From Multifurca ochricompacta (Eukaryota; Basidiomycota; Agaricomycetes; Russulales; Russulaceae), in assembly GCA_022496185.1 (NCBI GenBank), contig WTXG01000120.1, positions 50,201-114,200 on the forward strand: DNA of 64,000 bases. Reading direction: 5' to 3'. Shown one piece after another: positions 1-11,539 of the stretch. How positions within the stretch are numbered: the first letter of the stretch is position 1; every line of letters begins with the position of its first letter. Both the position numbers and the translations under genes were made by a program. The notes beneath the pieces are model-generated. The model ran no database searches, was not told the origin of the DNA, and worked only from the letters and a program-made list of their open reading frames with translations.

Positions 1-341
1 CTCTATGCCCTCCGCTTTCGCATATTTGGGCCCACATGACTCCGATATCTTATCTTTAGATGCTCATTCGATTACGTATATAAGTCCGCTGTAACTACAT
101 TGTAGACCTCAGACTCAACTTATTGAATACATCGGTGTTTGTCTTCTGGACTCTCCCTTGGAAGCTTTGACTCGACCCTCTCAGTACTTCTGGTACTTTC
201 CGCTCAACATCGTCTTAGAGAACAGCCTCTTTGACTTTGACCTCTCATACACCACTCAAAGGGGCCTTATTGGTCTCTTACCTGATCACGAACGAACGCT
301 GTCACACAAGTTGTGTGGAACGTCCCGCACCGGACATAACA
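1..341 (+). repeat. 3' part of a copia-type LTR (family 3), cut by the window start
   Basis: This stretch matches the LTR at 5068-5544 + 18757-18867: the same TATA-like region (around 78-83), the same 'cagactcaacttattgaata' block, and the same tail ending in TAACA. It stops at TAACA (341), and a copia RNase H reading frame begins immediately, so the LTR seems to have been inserted into, or recombined with, another copia element. Its left end is outside the window, so solo or full-length status cannot be decided. Confidence 0.75.
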
Positions 342-587
342 ATTCCCCTCTGTGGTGATAACCAAGGCTCCATCTTTATGGCCTCTAATCCTGTACAAGA
401 GCAACAGATAAAACATATTGATATCTGCTTCCACTACATTAGACAAATTGTACAGGAGAAGAAAATTGAGCTATTCTTTATAGAAGGCTCTGAAAATCCT
501 GCAGACATGTTCACCAAGAATTTGGGACATGTCAAATTCCTGAAATTCAGGAGTCAACTTGGGCTAGAGATTAACTCACCTAAGTAG
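342..587 (+). pseudogene. Copia polyprotein remnant, RNase H C-terminus
   Basis: The frame encodes the last part of a Ty1/copia RNase H domain: CGDNQGSIFMASNP, then KHIDICFHYIRQ, then a C-terminal NPADMFTKNLGHVKF block ending at a TAG/TAA-rich stretch. These are the usual copia signatures D-N-x-(G/S)-(A/S)-x-x-x-(A/S)-x-N-P, K-H-I-D-x-x-x-H and A-D-x-x-T-K. Everything upstream (Gag, protease, integrase, RT) is missing, replaced by an LTR of another family. It is a dead fragment. Confidence 0.85.
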
Positions 588-634
588 GGATAATTGCTTA
601 GCATGCTTAGCAGTGGCACTTAGCAAGGGGGAGT

Positions 635-866
635 GTTGAACCAAGATACTGGTACAGAGGCTCCAGGATAGCGGTACGACATGATTGTGATCACGCATAG
701 ATAATGCAAGTAAGAACACATTCATAATTAGCTAGATTACTTAGAATATACATCTAAGATCGGGCATGTGATCAAATCACATCAATAACGAGATAACGCA
801 CTCATATAATTAAGTAGCTGATATAGTACATTAAATTGTATATAAACTACTGTATAACTGCTATAG
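635..866 (+). repeat. Probable copia 3' LTR remnant, split by a gypsy insertion
   Basis: A purine run (AAGGGGGAG) is followed by TGTTGAACC, the typical polypurine-tract/LTR junction, just downstream of the RNase H fragment. The LTR runs through a TATA-like 'tatataaac' to TATAG at 862-866, where the gypsy element is inserted, and should resume at 4897. Its 3' end is not clear. A second purine run (5053-5064) before the family-3 LTR at 5068 shows that 4940-5067 belongs to the 3' end of a different, otherwise deleted copia element. Confidence 0.5.
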
Positions 867-1379
867 TGTGACAGAATTCTCCCTGCGACGTTACTAATGA
901 CTTGACATTGTGTTTCACCAGTGTTTTGCTTACTGAGGGCCTAACCCCTCCTAATTCTCCTTAGTTCTAGCTCATTCTACTGCACAACCATTTATATATT
1001 ATATCATAGAACTAGAACCTTCTATTTACTATGACATAGCTAGTTCTACATGTATTTAAAGACCTACTAGAGTAGAGAGACAGACTAAGTCTGTTCTCTT
1101 GTATTCAATCAGAGGTGCTTCGGAATCCTTGAATCCTCTCAGTTAGAGCCCCACTTGAACTCTCCAAGATGTGACTTGGAGAGCCTTCATCATCTTGTAC
1201 TTGCTGCAGGACTGAGCGTCTCTGCCGTCGACTTCGATTTTCACGCGCGCCCTCGACTTCATTGTGGGCTTGACCAGAACTTGACTTTGCTGTGACATAG
1301 AGCCTTGACTTATCTTGCCACGACTTGGGAGGCTAGCTCCCACACGATCCCCGACACAGTTCCGCACCTAACTGTGACA
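867..1379 (+). repeat. 5' LTR of gypsy element
   Basis: 513 bp, beginning TGTGACAG and ending CTGTGACA, and matching 4379-4891 in length and in every stretch I compared. Short AT-rich promoter-like elements ('gtatttaaag' near 1051-1060) precede the presumed transcription start. Confidence 0.9.
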
Positions 1380-1583
1380 TTAGAACAGACTTACCCAGAA
1401 CCAGAAAAGAAAAACTGAAGAAGAGACGAACGACTTACCGAACGCGCGAGGCGACGACGACGCGTCCCTCGCCCCGACAACCAGACGCCCACGATTTCAA
1501 CAGCCAGCCCCCAGAACCACAGAAGATTTACTTGAATCCAAACTTGGAGCATTCTTGCTTCACAGATAGACCATTGGTCGACA

Positions 1584-1705
1584 CCCAGAAAGCCGCGACG
1601 TCTTATTCCGCGCACGAATCCCGAAACCCAGAAAGCCGCGATATCTTATTCCGCGCAAGAATCCCGAAACCAGAAAGTCGCGATGTCCGCGCAAGAACCC
1701 CGAAC
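1584..1705 (+). repeat. Short tandem repeat inside the gypsy element, about 43-bp unit, 2.7 copies
   Basis: The unit, starting 'cccagaaagccgcgacgtct' and ending 'aatcccgaaa', is repeated almost unchanged, then in a shortened and diverged third copy. It lies in the untranslated leader of the gypsy element. Confidence 0.7.
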
Positions 1706-2573
1706 CCCGACCTTGAAGGGACACGTCTTTTGAAGACCGACCTCCACATCGAAACCTGACAGAAGAGTCAGAACCTAAGAAGAAAAGCGACTCACCTGAC
1801 CCGCAAGGCGACGACGACACGTCCCTTGCCTCGACAACGAACCCGACCCCTGATCTTGAAACCGATGACGCTCTAGTCGATTCCCATAATCAACCTGCCG
1901 TTCTTGTGATAGAGGACGCCCTGACATCAGACACCATCGAACCCGAACGCCAACTCCGGAACCTGAAAAGCGCCTTTAACGGACGACGCGTTCCTTGAAT
2001 AACAGTCTCCAGAACGAAACCTAATAGACAGATCAGTACAACAGGAACTGGAAGACACATCACCTGAAAACCGAAACCGCCTTATGTCGCTTACCAGCAA
2101 TCCCCGACCGACAGCGTCCAGAGTAACGGACCTGTGAACCCCAAGTTCTTGAACCCCGACTTGAAGCAACCTTGCTTCACGAACAGACCATCGAATCCAT
2201 CGAAAAGAAACTTGACACCGCGACTCCGAAGTCCCGGTTTGACATCCCGAGCCCGCACCATCGATAACATCGCCGCACATCTAAAGAAGACAACTCGAAG
2301 CGATTAGAATTGCCCAGAAAGGAACAGAACTAAACTCACCTGGAGATCCGATTCCACGACCCTACACAACTCCCCACTCGAATAGATCAACCATTGTTCG
2401 GAACGCTTCCTGAACGCGGCATGACAATGACCGCCGCGACACTAACGATGCAGCCAACGCGAATCCGGCCGGCATCATTCGGGAACCACTTCGGACCACC
2501 ACAGAACCCACCAGAAGGCCAAGGAAGACCGTAGCCTCCACCAGCACCAATCCTTGCGCAACAGCCACGAATA

Positions 2574-2766
2574 ATGAGAGGAAGGAGGGAAGGCATTCCT
2601 CCTCCGTCCTTGAACGAGAATCGCAGCGATGCCGACCAATGGTGGACGCGTGTGGAGCTTCACTATTTCTTGAGTAACCAGGCCATGACTATCCAGAACA
2701 AAAGGTCTCGAATTGCCCACGTTCTTGATTTGAAGAGGGAAGGGAACATCAGCCACACGACAGAGA
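2574..2766 (+). pseudogene. Gypsy Gag-like fragment
   Basis: The translation contains NRSDADQWWTRVELHYFLSN and then RSRIAHVLDLKREG. This resembles the retrotransposon Gag core of fungal Ty3/gypsy elements, where a 'G-(D/N)-x-x-x-A-D-x-(F/W)-(L/W)...' start is followed by an aromatic-rich helix. The frame loses similarity after about 65 residues, and no zinc knuckle is visible. The family assignment rests on pattern only. Confidence 0.45.
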
Positions 2767-2949
2767 ACGGAACAAACACTTCTGCCGAGCGACCCACCGC
2801 CGAAACCGACCGGAGTTTGCCGTGGGAAGACAAGACTGGCTCGAAAGAAAACGCCTCAAACGCGTCTTCCTTCTTCCAAGCTGGCACCACGCCGATTTGG
2901 ACTGTTCACAATAAAAGACCAGATATCTTTCAAATTGCCTGCCAATGAG

Positions 2950-3195
2950 ACTTACCAGCACACATGAAGATACACAACGTGTATCTTGTGGACCCCTTAT
3001 CACCCGACCATGAGATAGGGACCCATGGGGTACAGTACCCACGACCGCCGCCTGACCTCGTCAATGACAAAGAAGAAAACGAATCCCTGGTCCACTGGAA
3101 AGGCTACCCTTTTAGCAACGACTCCTGAGTAAGCCTGAAGGACTTGCACGCTGACGACCTCATCGCAACCTACTATGCCTCTATAACGACTTCCG
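2950..3195 (+). pseudogene. Decayed integrase C-terminus with chromodomain
   Basis: Around 2965-3000 the frame reads KIHNVYLVDPL, like the H-x-V-F-H-V-x-x-L segment of chromoviral integrases. Further on comes LVHWKGYPFSNDS, then a TGA where Trp is expected, then VSLKDLHADD. V-x-W-K-G-Y-x-x-x-x-x-(S/T)-W-x is the core of a chromodomain. The Trp-to-stop change is a G-to-A transition. The gene is broken. Confidence 0.6.
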
Positions 3196-4378
3196 CTCCG
3201 ACATCCATGTGTCGAGGATGCCGCAAGCCTTAGGAGGGGGGTAATTATTCCATCTGTGACTCAGTGTTTCCCCAGAAATTCGCTCTACCCTGGCACACAT
3301 CAAGAACTTCGCTCGCCCTTTCACTCAAATTGTTCATCAAACCCGACGCACGCCCAGAACATCCACCTCAACATCTCGACCGACAACGAAACCCGAATCC
3401 GGCGCATCGCAACAGCCCTGGATGCCGCCAACAAAGCAGCAATAACGCTTCCCGCAACAGCACCGACGCCGCCTCCGCCACCAGCACTACCAAATGAATA
3501 CCCGATTGTTACAAGAAGTCGGAACGCGCTTGCCGACACATGCACACTACACAGTCCAATGACAACCCAAGAATCAAGTATCGACCTGACTCTCCAGTTC
3601 TGCCGACCCCGCGGCCATGTCAGTCGACGACAGATCGTCATAGGTACACCCACCCTGGGCCGCCATTCGTTCGAAACCACGTCCACTCGATGCACTACCA
3701 ACACCGATGCATCAGGAGTAATGAAGGTCGCACCTTACACGCCAGGTTTGTGAGTTTCAATTACCGACAACGTAACCCCCAGGTCCTCGCCACGATGGGC
3801 GAGGGCCAGCTGCCTTTTTCTTTCGCGCTTCACGCCAGAAACCACCATGAAACCCACAACAACCCAAACCTCCGATTTCGCGCTTCTAACAGCGACTCTT
3901 CGACACGGAGATGCCTCACACCGAACTGGTCAACACCGCGCTCGACGACTTACGCGATCCGAGGGTCTGGGCTGAGGTGACAAGATTCCGCGCCACGACG
4001 TAGCCCAGCAGGCCGTGGCCGCCACACGAAAGCAAATAGAAATAACAGTCCAGAAGGTACGAACATCGACGCAAGCGCTGACATGACGCAACGCGTACCA
4101 CCGAATTTATCCGCACCTCACCTACCTATACGCCTGGCAAGATCGCATCCGACCGAACAAGCTCACAAGATTCGCGCCGTCTTGCAAGAGGACTTGACAA
4201 CACACGACACCTTCAAACACCAACGACCCCGCAAGGTCCGCGCAGCATCCTCAAGCTGCACGACGACTGGACGATACTCGACAACCACTCGACGACCGCG
4301 CGCGCCGCGACCACGAACCCTGCCGCCACCGACATTCAACGACGTTTGGGGGCAAACGTCAGCCTACAGAAGGGGTAA

Positions 4379-4891
4379 TGTGACAGAATTCTCCCTGCGA
4401 CGTTACTAATGACTTGACATTGTGTTTCACCAGTGTTTTGCTTACTGAGGGCCTAACCCCTCCTAATTCTCCTTAGTTCTAGCTCATTCTACTGCACAAC
4501 CATTTATATATTATATCATAGAACTAGAACCTTCTATTTACTATGACATAGCTAGTTCTACATGTATTTAAAGACCTACTAGAGTAGAGAGACAGACTAA
4601 GTCTGTTCTCTTGTATTCAATCAGAGGTGCTTCGGAATCCTTGAATCCTCTCAGTTAGAGCCCCACTTGAACTCTCCAAGATGTGACTTGGAGAGCCTTC
4701 ATCATCTTGTACTTGCTGCAGGACTGAGCGTCTCTGCCGTCGACTTCGATTTTCACGCGCGCCCTCGACTTCATTGTGGGCTTGACCAGAACTTGACTTT
4801 GCTGTGACATAGAGCCTTGACTTATCTTGCCACGACTTGGGAGGCTAGCTCCCACACGATCCCCGACACAGTTCCGCACCTAACTGTGACA
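4379..4891 (+). repeat. 3' LTR of gypsy element
   Basis: 513-bp partner of 867-1379. It is preceded by a short purine tract (AGAAGGGGTAA) and followed by the target duplication TATAG. Confidence 0.9.
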
Positions 4892-5067
4892 TATAGATTA
4901 AGCAGTTGCTATCACATTAACAACTGCATCTAAGTCTCAAAGTAAAAACAAAGGTGAGATAGCTAGCAGTAATGTAGTATCTAGTGTAGGCTGTGCCATA
5001 CCTGTTCTATATGATGACAGTACAAGTTGCTTCTAGCCAGGTCTGCTAGAACCAGAAGAGGGGGTGA

Positions 5068-5544
5068 TGTTACAACCTCTGCCAAGTCACCCCATTTTCT
5101 TTACCCTTCCCAACAAGGACCCCTCTTTACTGCCTACTCTGCATTTCCTGATCACGTCTCCATCCTGGGATCTGTCACGTGCCTTACTCCCCTCCCTGTG
5201 AATTGCTTTGTACTTGTTGACTCAATGATCACCCATATTTACTTTCTTATCTTGTTATCTCCTTATCTTTATGACCAGACACTTACTTAATTCCCTATCA
5301 GAAGCCAGGCTTTACACCATCCACTTTCATATATTTGGGCCCACTTGACTCCGTTGTCCTTATCTCATAGATGCCCACTTGATTACATATATAAGTCCAC
5401 TGTAGCTACACTGTAGACCTCAGACTCAACTTATTGAATACATCAGTGCTTGTCTTCTGGACATTCCCTTTGAACCCTTGACTTGTCTCTCTCAGTGCTT
5501 TTGGCACTCTTCCATTCAACATTGTCTTAGGGAGCAGCCCCCTT
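5068..5544 (+). repeat. Family-3 copia LTR, left part (continues at 18757-18867)
   Basis: Begins TGTTACAACC right after a purine tract (AGAAGAGGGGGTGA), so it was a 3' LTR. The sequence matches window positions 1-235. At GCCCCCTT (5537-5544) it is interrupted by the hAT element and resumes at 18757 after the duplicated GCCCCCTT (18749-18756), ending TAACA at 18867. Restored, the LTR is about 588 bp. Confidence 0.85.
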
Positions 5545-5556
5545 TAGTGATTGTCA

Positions 5557-6058
5557 TGTTGACACGGCATGTGTCTCGAGGTGCTTCAGGCATCTAGGTT
5601 AGGGTCTAAGCTGTGCTAGATTAGATTAGATATTGATTCGGAGTTTCGGACTTTTTACCATATCATTATTACTTTCTTTCTCGCGATGTGCAGCAGCTGA
5701 CTGATGTACCTTAGTAATCCTGTGTAGCATGTGATATCTCACTGGCCAATGGCCTTAGTCCCTCAGTAGTACTTTCTAGCGCATTCCATTGTGCACAGAC
5801 CATCCCTTCAAGTGTATATAAGGGTGTCTGTTTCATCTCTTACACTTCAAAGTTTCCTTCACCTCTGAAGTGTAAGTCATTCCTACTCTACTTACTACCT
5901 TACCTTTGACTAACCGTCTCTTGTAGATAACTTGTCCCTTTAGGTGTGTAGTATAGTATAATAGAGTTTCCTTCACCTCTGAAGTATAACTTGTCCCTTT
6001 AGCCTTACACACTAACAGCCAACAGTCAGTATCACTGCGCGCACATGCCTGTTTATCA
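5557..6058 (+). repeat. Copia-1 5' LTR
   Basis: 502 bp, TGTTGACACGG...GTTTATCA. Contains a TATA-like 'gtatataagg' (about 5815-5824), a presumed transcription start about 30 bp downstream, and the exon-intron-exon-plus-spliced-copy structure at 5851-6002 described separately. Confidence 0.95.
5851..6002 (+). other. Intron-like unit followed by its own spliced copy inside the copia-1 LTR
   Basis: Exon A (5851-5871, agtttccttcacctctgaag+t) is followed by 55 bp (5872-5926) starting GTAAGT, with CTAAC at 5910-5914 and ending TTGTAG, then exon B (5927-5943, ataacttgtccctttag). After 21 bp the LTR repeats exon A (5965-5985) joined directly to exon B (5986-6002), exactly as splicing would give. The 3' LTR has the same arrangement (11834-11985). 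The unit is just downstream of the TATA box, in the expected R region. I infer a reverse-transcribed spliced leader; splicing itself is not shown. Confidence 0.8.
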
Positions 6059-6073
6059 GGTTATGGGCCCTGA
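6059..6073 (+). other. Copia-1 primer-binding site (internal iMet tRNA type)
   Basis: GGTTATGGGCCCTGA starts immediately after the 5' LTR. Its complement contains GGGCCCATAACC, which fits the anticodon stem-loop of initiator tRNA-Met (anticodon CAU). Copia-type elements are known to prime from a cleaved initiator tRNA at this internal site. Copia-2 has the same motif at 13139. Confidence 0.8.
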
Positions 6074-6983
6074 CGCTCATTACTGATCTGGCGTTCTTTT
6101 GATCACAGTCCAACAACTTTTCAAGCTCAACAAGCCCAAAAAGTTCATTCCCAATAACTTTTCCTTGTGAGCTTCTCTTTCGTCTTCTTGCCCTTAACTG
6201 TCCACAAGGTGGTGCGCTTCATGTGCCCACCTTGACCTGTTTGGCTAGCCCTTTCTCAAGGGTTCTTGCGAAAGGTGATGAGGGACCCTTAGCGGGTGAA
6301 ACACCTTAAGCTCCTCATGTGTGCCCTAAGTAAATAGTGTTCATAGTTGTAGCTGGGTCTTCGTCCCATAGATAGTTTTAGTAGGCTGCTTGCCCAGAAG
6401 GCTTGAGGCTTTAGGTCTGGTCAATGCTTGGCTCGATCCGTAAGCCGGGTTTAGCCACCCGCTGGTAGAGTTTAGGGTCTAGAACAAGGCATGGGTAGTC
6501 ACTCCCATGACGCTTGGGCTCGATACAAGTAGGCCACACTACTATAGTATTTACACAGTAGCTAGAAGGTTTTGTCTCTGGGCAGGAGTATTCGCTGCCA
6601 TATTGTGGGGGTTTGCCCCACCAGAGGAAACCCAATAGTCTACTACAGTCATGGCCCCAATCATCTAGGGCTTAATCATGGACTCCACCACCAGCACTAG
6701 AGGAAGGGCTCTATACCCTTTGTCTCTAGTGGAACTTGTGGTTGGCTCCTCCATGACATGACTCCCCTTCTATTTACACAGTATCTGCCTGATGTGGCTT
6801 TGGGATCTGTTGTAGAATGGGGTTAGACAGCTTCACTATACTACTTAGAAGTCACACATTGGAGGCAGGACTTTTTTAAGTTCTGAAGCATAGCGCCACA
6901 GATTGGATGGGCCCTCTTAAATGAGACCTGGACAACTGGTTCTAACTGCTCCTTGGAACCAGGATCAAATTTCAATCATCTCA

Positions 6984-9900
6984 ATGGCTAACATTGTCTT
7001 CCCTTCGACCTTCAAATTCGACAAACTTGACGGCTCCAACTGGCCGCAGTGGTCGGTATCTTTTACCACCCTGCTCAGGATCAATGGCATGAGAAGGCAC
7101 ATCACTCATGATGGGCCTGAATATGCCAATCCCCCGGTCCAGAAGGATGATGAGAAGGAAGCTGATTACCAGGGAAGATTTGCCGCCTGGATGGAACCCA
7201 TCATCCAGGAATGGAATAGGGTTGAAGAAGTATTGATGGGTTTACTGGTGCTGGTCGTCACCAGCGAAGTCTATTCTCAGGTTGCCTCTGATAGGAAGTA
7301 TCCGTCAGTCTGCTCAAAGTATGAGCAGCTGGAGTCCTTGTATGGCACTGTGGGTAGCATGGCCACCTACAATTTGTGGTGCTCAGTTTTGTCCTTCCAT
7401 TTAGAGGAAGGCAAACAATTTAGGCCCCAATTGCAGCATGTGCTAGATGCTAGGAATACCCTGAAGGAGAATGGGATGGAGGTCTCTGACCTCCAGATGA
7501 GCTTTATTTTGCTCCAATCCCTTCCCCCATCATACAGTGCCATTGCTGGCTCAATCCTGGCTTCAGGTCCTCCTGAACGCCTTTCCCCTCAGGATCTCAT
7601 TCAGAGATTCCTAAATGAGGAAAGCCGACTTGCCGGCCCCGCAGGAAGTGGTGTTGGGGCTGCCCTTAACAAGGCAGCCCACGTCAACAAAAATAAAAAT
7701 AAAAAGGTACAAATTATCACGCCACAACCTGCAGGTGCATCATCGTCCAATGATGTCACCTGCTTCTACTGTCAGAAGCCGGGCCACAAGGCAAATGAAT
7801 GTCAGCAGAGGAAACAGGATTGGCAGAATGCCGCTGCTGGTAAAAAGGGCAACCAGAGGAAGGCGCAAGGTGCCAGTGTACCATCATCTTCCCACCAAGT
7901 AGCTACAATAGTTAATGGTAGTGGAAGAATACAGGAGGTGCATGAGACACCTCACATTAAACTTTATACCATGAATGCGACAGAAGAAATCTTCAAAGAT
8001 GATGGATTTGCCTGGATGATGGATAGCAGTGCCACCACCCACTTCACACCCTTTGAGTCAGATTTCTATGAATATCTGCCTCATTCAGGACATACTGTTA
8101 CAGTGGCTGATGGAACCATTGTCCCAATTGAAGGAGTAGGAAGCGTCCATATAAGGACCAATAAAAATTATATATTGGAACTTAACAACATCTTCTACAT
8201 GCCATCAGCAGGAAATCGCATCTTATCAACAAGTCATATCACCAACAGAGGCGGTATGGTCTTATTTGATCAGTACAATGTTGCAATAGAGTATAAAGGA
8301 CAAAGAATAGTGGAAGGAATCAAGGCTGGGGATCTATACTGGATCCAAGGGTCAATAGTGGATAAACCCACTGCTGCCCTAAATACTGCATCAACCAGCC
8401 TTGATACCTGGCATCTAAGAATGGGCCATATGTCTAAACAAGCCCTAAAAAGATATGCTCCTGAGGCCGTAAAAGGTCTCAGCTTAACAAATAGCCAAGA
8501 GGAAGTAAAGCCTTGTCATGGCTGCGAAATGGGAAAATCCCATCGCCTTCCTTTCCCTCCCTCTCATAAGCGGGCTTCAGCACCCTTGGAGGTCATTCAT
8601 AGTGATCTAGTTGGTCCACTCCAATGTACCTCAATACAAGGGAATTTATATTTCACCACTTTCATAGATGACTTTAGCTGTAGTGCTATAGTTGTTCCAA
8701 TGAAGGCAAAACACTACTTCAAATCGGTCTTTGCGAATGTTAAGGCATTCCTAGAAAACAAAACAAATAATAAAATAAAGACCTTACATACAGACCATGG
8801 TGGCGAATACGTCAATAATGAGCTGAAGACCTTGCTAAGTGAGGCTGGCATAGAGCATAAACTTATGATGCCATATACCCCACAACAGAATGGAAGAGCT
8901 GAAAGGTTCAATAGAACCATAATGGAGAAAGCCACTAGCATGCTTCATCATGCTGGACTTTCTCTTGGCTTTTGGGAGTGCGCTGTTTCTACAGCATGTC
9001 ACATATATAACAGAACTCCCATCCGTTCTAACAAGTGGAGGACACCACTAGAGCTTCTGGTTGGGGACATACCAGATGTCTCTTATTTTAAAGTCTTCGG
9101 CTGTGAAGCATATTATCATGTTCCAGAAAGCAAGCGGCAGAAATTGGATCCTAAAGCCAAAAAAGCCGTCTTTGTTGGGTATGAGCCAAATAGCAAAGGC
9201 TACATCCTATGGGATAGGCATACCCAGTCCTTTGTTTCGTCCAGAGATGTGACATTTAATGAAGAGTCCTTCCCATCCCACTCTGTAGCGGACAACAGGG
9301 ATAAAGGAAAGGAACAAGCTGTTCCTGTAGAAGGAGGGTCTGTCCAGCCCTCACCAGCAATAGCCACAGTTCCTCAGGATCCTGAGTATAAGGATACTGA
9401 GGTTGAGGAACAGGAGGTAGTGGAGCCTCCTCAAATAAATCCTGAGCCTACCACACCCGACAATGAAGTAGACACACACACAGACACTATATATCAGACA
9501 CCACCATCCCAAATAATGGAACCCTCCCAACTCCCCACCAGAACTCGTGCCGTTAGAAAGTCAACAAAAAAGGCTAAAGGCAGACTTTCCCAACCAGTTT
9601 TTACTAGGGAAAGTCCACACTCTGAACGACAGTCAGTGGCTATACAAGAAGACTTAGATCTAGACCTTGTTATGCCAAAACGATCACATCGTCTGAATCC
9701 TTGCTTTTATAATGAGGATAATGCAGAGTTTGTGCAAGGTTCATCCAGACTTGGGACTATGGAGCTGCTAAATGCCGCTGGTGTCTCTTATAGAGACCCC
9801 CTGACCTTTCAGGAGGCAATGCAGTCTGATAATGCCACTGAGTGGCTTGAGGCTTGTCAATATGAAATAGATGCCTTAAAAAAGCTAAATGTGTGGCACC

Positions 9901-11333
9901 TTGAGGATCTTCCTGAAGGAAGAAAGGCAGTAAAATCAAAATGGGTTTTCAAGCTGAAACCAGATGGACGGTTTCGTGCTAGGCTTGTGGCAAAAGGTTT
10001 CACTCAAATAGAAGGAGTGGACTTTGATGAAACATTCTCCCCAGTCGCCAGATTTGAATCACTTCGTTTATTACTAGCGTTAGCTGCGCTAGAAGATTGG
10101 GAAATCCACCAGATGGATGTCAAATCGGCATTCCTTCATGGCGATCTGGATGAGGAGATTTATATGGAGCAACCCATTGGTTTCATCATTGCTGGACAGG
10201 AGTCCAAAGTTTGTAGGCTACAAAAAGCTTTATATGGCCTCAAACAAGCCTCCCAGGCATGGAATCTTCAATTTCATGCGGTTCTTAATGAACTGGGCTT
10301 CACTCGGACGTACTCTGATGCAGGAGTATATGTGTATCATCACCATGGGGGGGATGATTCACTTTTCGTCATTCTTTATGTTGATGACATCACTATACTT
10401 GGATCTTCAAAAGATAAGATAACATGGCTGAAGGAATCTCTATCTAGCTGATATGAGATGACTGACTTGGGAGAAATCCAGTCATATCTCGGTGTTAACA
10501 TCACCAGAGATCGTCCTAACAAGACGCTGGAAATTGATCAGGCAGCTTATGTCTTGTCTATTCTTGAGAAGTTTGGGATGAGGGATTCCAATCCAGTATA
10601 CACTCCCCTACCAGCCGGCGCAGATGCACATCTGGTCAAGTTTGAAGGCCAGGCATCTACTTCAGAGATAAAGAAGTATCAACAGCTAATGGGTTCACTG
10701 CTATGGGTGCAGATTGGAAGCAGACCTGACATTAGCTTTGCTGTTGCGCGCCTTAGTCAATACGCTTCCAATCCTTCACAACATCATCTGCGCCTAGCAA
10801 AGTATGTTCTAAAGTACCTTAATGCTACTATGAACTACAGGGTGCGATATTCTGGAGGGAACAGAGAGAGTGGCCTTCATGGCTTTGCAGATTCCTCATG
10901 GGGAGATCAAGAGGACTGCCACTCTACTTCTGGCTATGTCTATATGCTTGCAAATGGAGCCATATCCTGGTGCTCTAGAAAGCAAAAGACTGTAGCACAG
11001 TCCACCACAGAAGCTGAATACATGAGCCTAGCTGAGGCTTCCAATCAGGCTGCATGGTATAGGACATTTATGGAGGAATTGGGATATGAAGTCACTTCAC
11101 CCATACAACTCCATTGTGACAATAAGGGTGCCGTAGACTTGGCATTAAACCCTGTCACAGGAAGGCGGTCAAAACACATACCAATAAAGTACCATGTAAT
11201 CAGGGAGTATGTTGAATCGCATCTAATAGATTTAGTGTGAACTCCCACTGGTGAAATGCTGGCAGATGGCTTCACAAAGTCTCTACCAAGAGCATCACAT
11301 GAAGACATGGTTACTAAACTTGGACTTGTATGA
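6984..11333 (+). pseudogene. Copia-1 gag-pol polyprotein, 1,449 aa plus stop, two internal stops
   Basis: Order: Gag (N-terminal D-G-S-N-W-x-x-W motif), CCHC zinc knuckle CFYCQKPGHKANEC (about residue 260), aspartic protease motif MDSSATTHFTP (about 345), integrase HHCC and DDE core (about 470-690), reverse transcriptase with YVDDIT (about 1132), and RNase H with FADSSWG and CDNKGAVDL. In-frame TGA codons lie at 10449-10451 and 11238-11240, each at a position where copia-2 has Arg, so each fits CGA to TGA. The protease reads Asp-Ser-Ser instead of Asp-Ser-Gly, probably inactivating it. I chose the Met at 6984 over 6921 by alignment with copia-2, where the DGSNW motif follows soon after the start. 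The leader 6074-6983 holds no other gene. Confidence 0.9.
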
Positions 11334-11539
11334 GCATGTTCTCGACCTCGAATGTGGCACAAGAAGTGTCCATATTGTCGACCTCAAGAGTGACGCAAGA
11401 GGTGTGTGACTGAACGCGTTTCAGTTTGCATAACACACTTCAGATCACTCCTCTCCTCTCGTTGACTCACTCTCACGCCTCTTAACTGGCGATGTGCTCA
11501 TTTAACTCATTTTGACCTGATGCCTTAATCATGGAGGGA

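Larger units (their letters stand above)
867..4891 (+). mobile_element. Non-autonomous Ty3/gypsy (chromovirus-derived) LTR element, complete
   Basis: The element has two 513-bp LTRs (867-1379 and 4379-4891, both TGTGACAG...CTGTGACA) and a perfect 5-bp target duplication TATAG (862-866 and 4892-4896). The 3.0-kb interior has no intact gag-pol. It holds a Gag-like piece near 2574-2766 and a decayed chromodomain tail of an integrase near 3040-3195, in the same orientation; protease, RT, RNase H and the integrase core are absent. The LTRs look identical, so the insertion is young although the interior is defective. That implies mobilisation in trans by a related autonomous element (LARD-like). 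Confidence 0.9.

Noticed and set aside
1143..1367. 74-aa minus-strand open frame, repeated at 4655-4879
   Set aside because: It lies wholly in the gypsy LTR and is duplicated only because the LTRs are identical; no protein signature.
3256..4409. Several long open frames in the right half of the gypsy element
   Set aside because: Compositional (GC-rich, Pro/Thr/Arg-rich) frames on both strands with no retroelement domain; probably untranslated.
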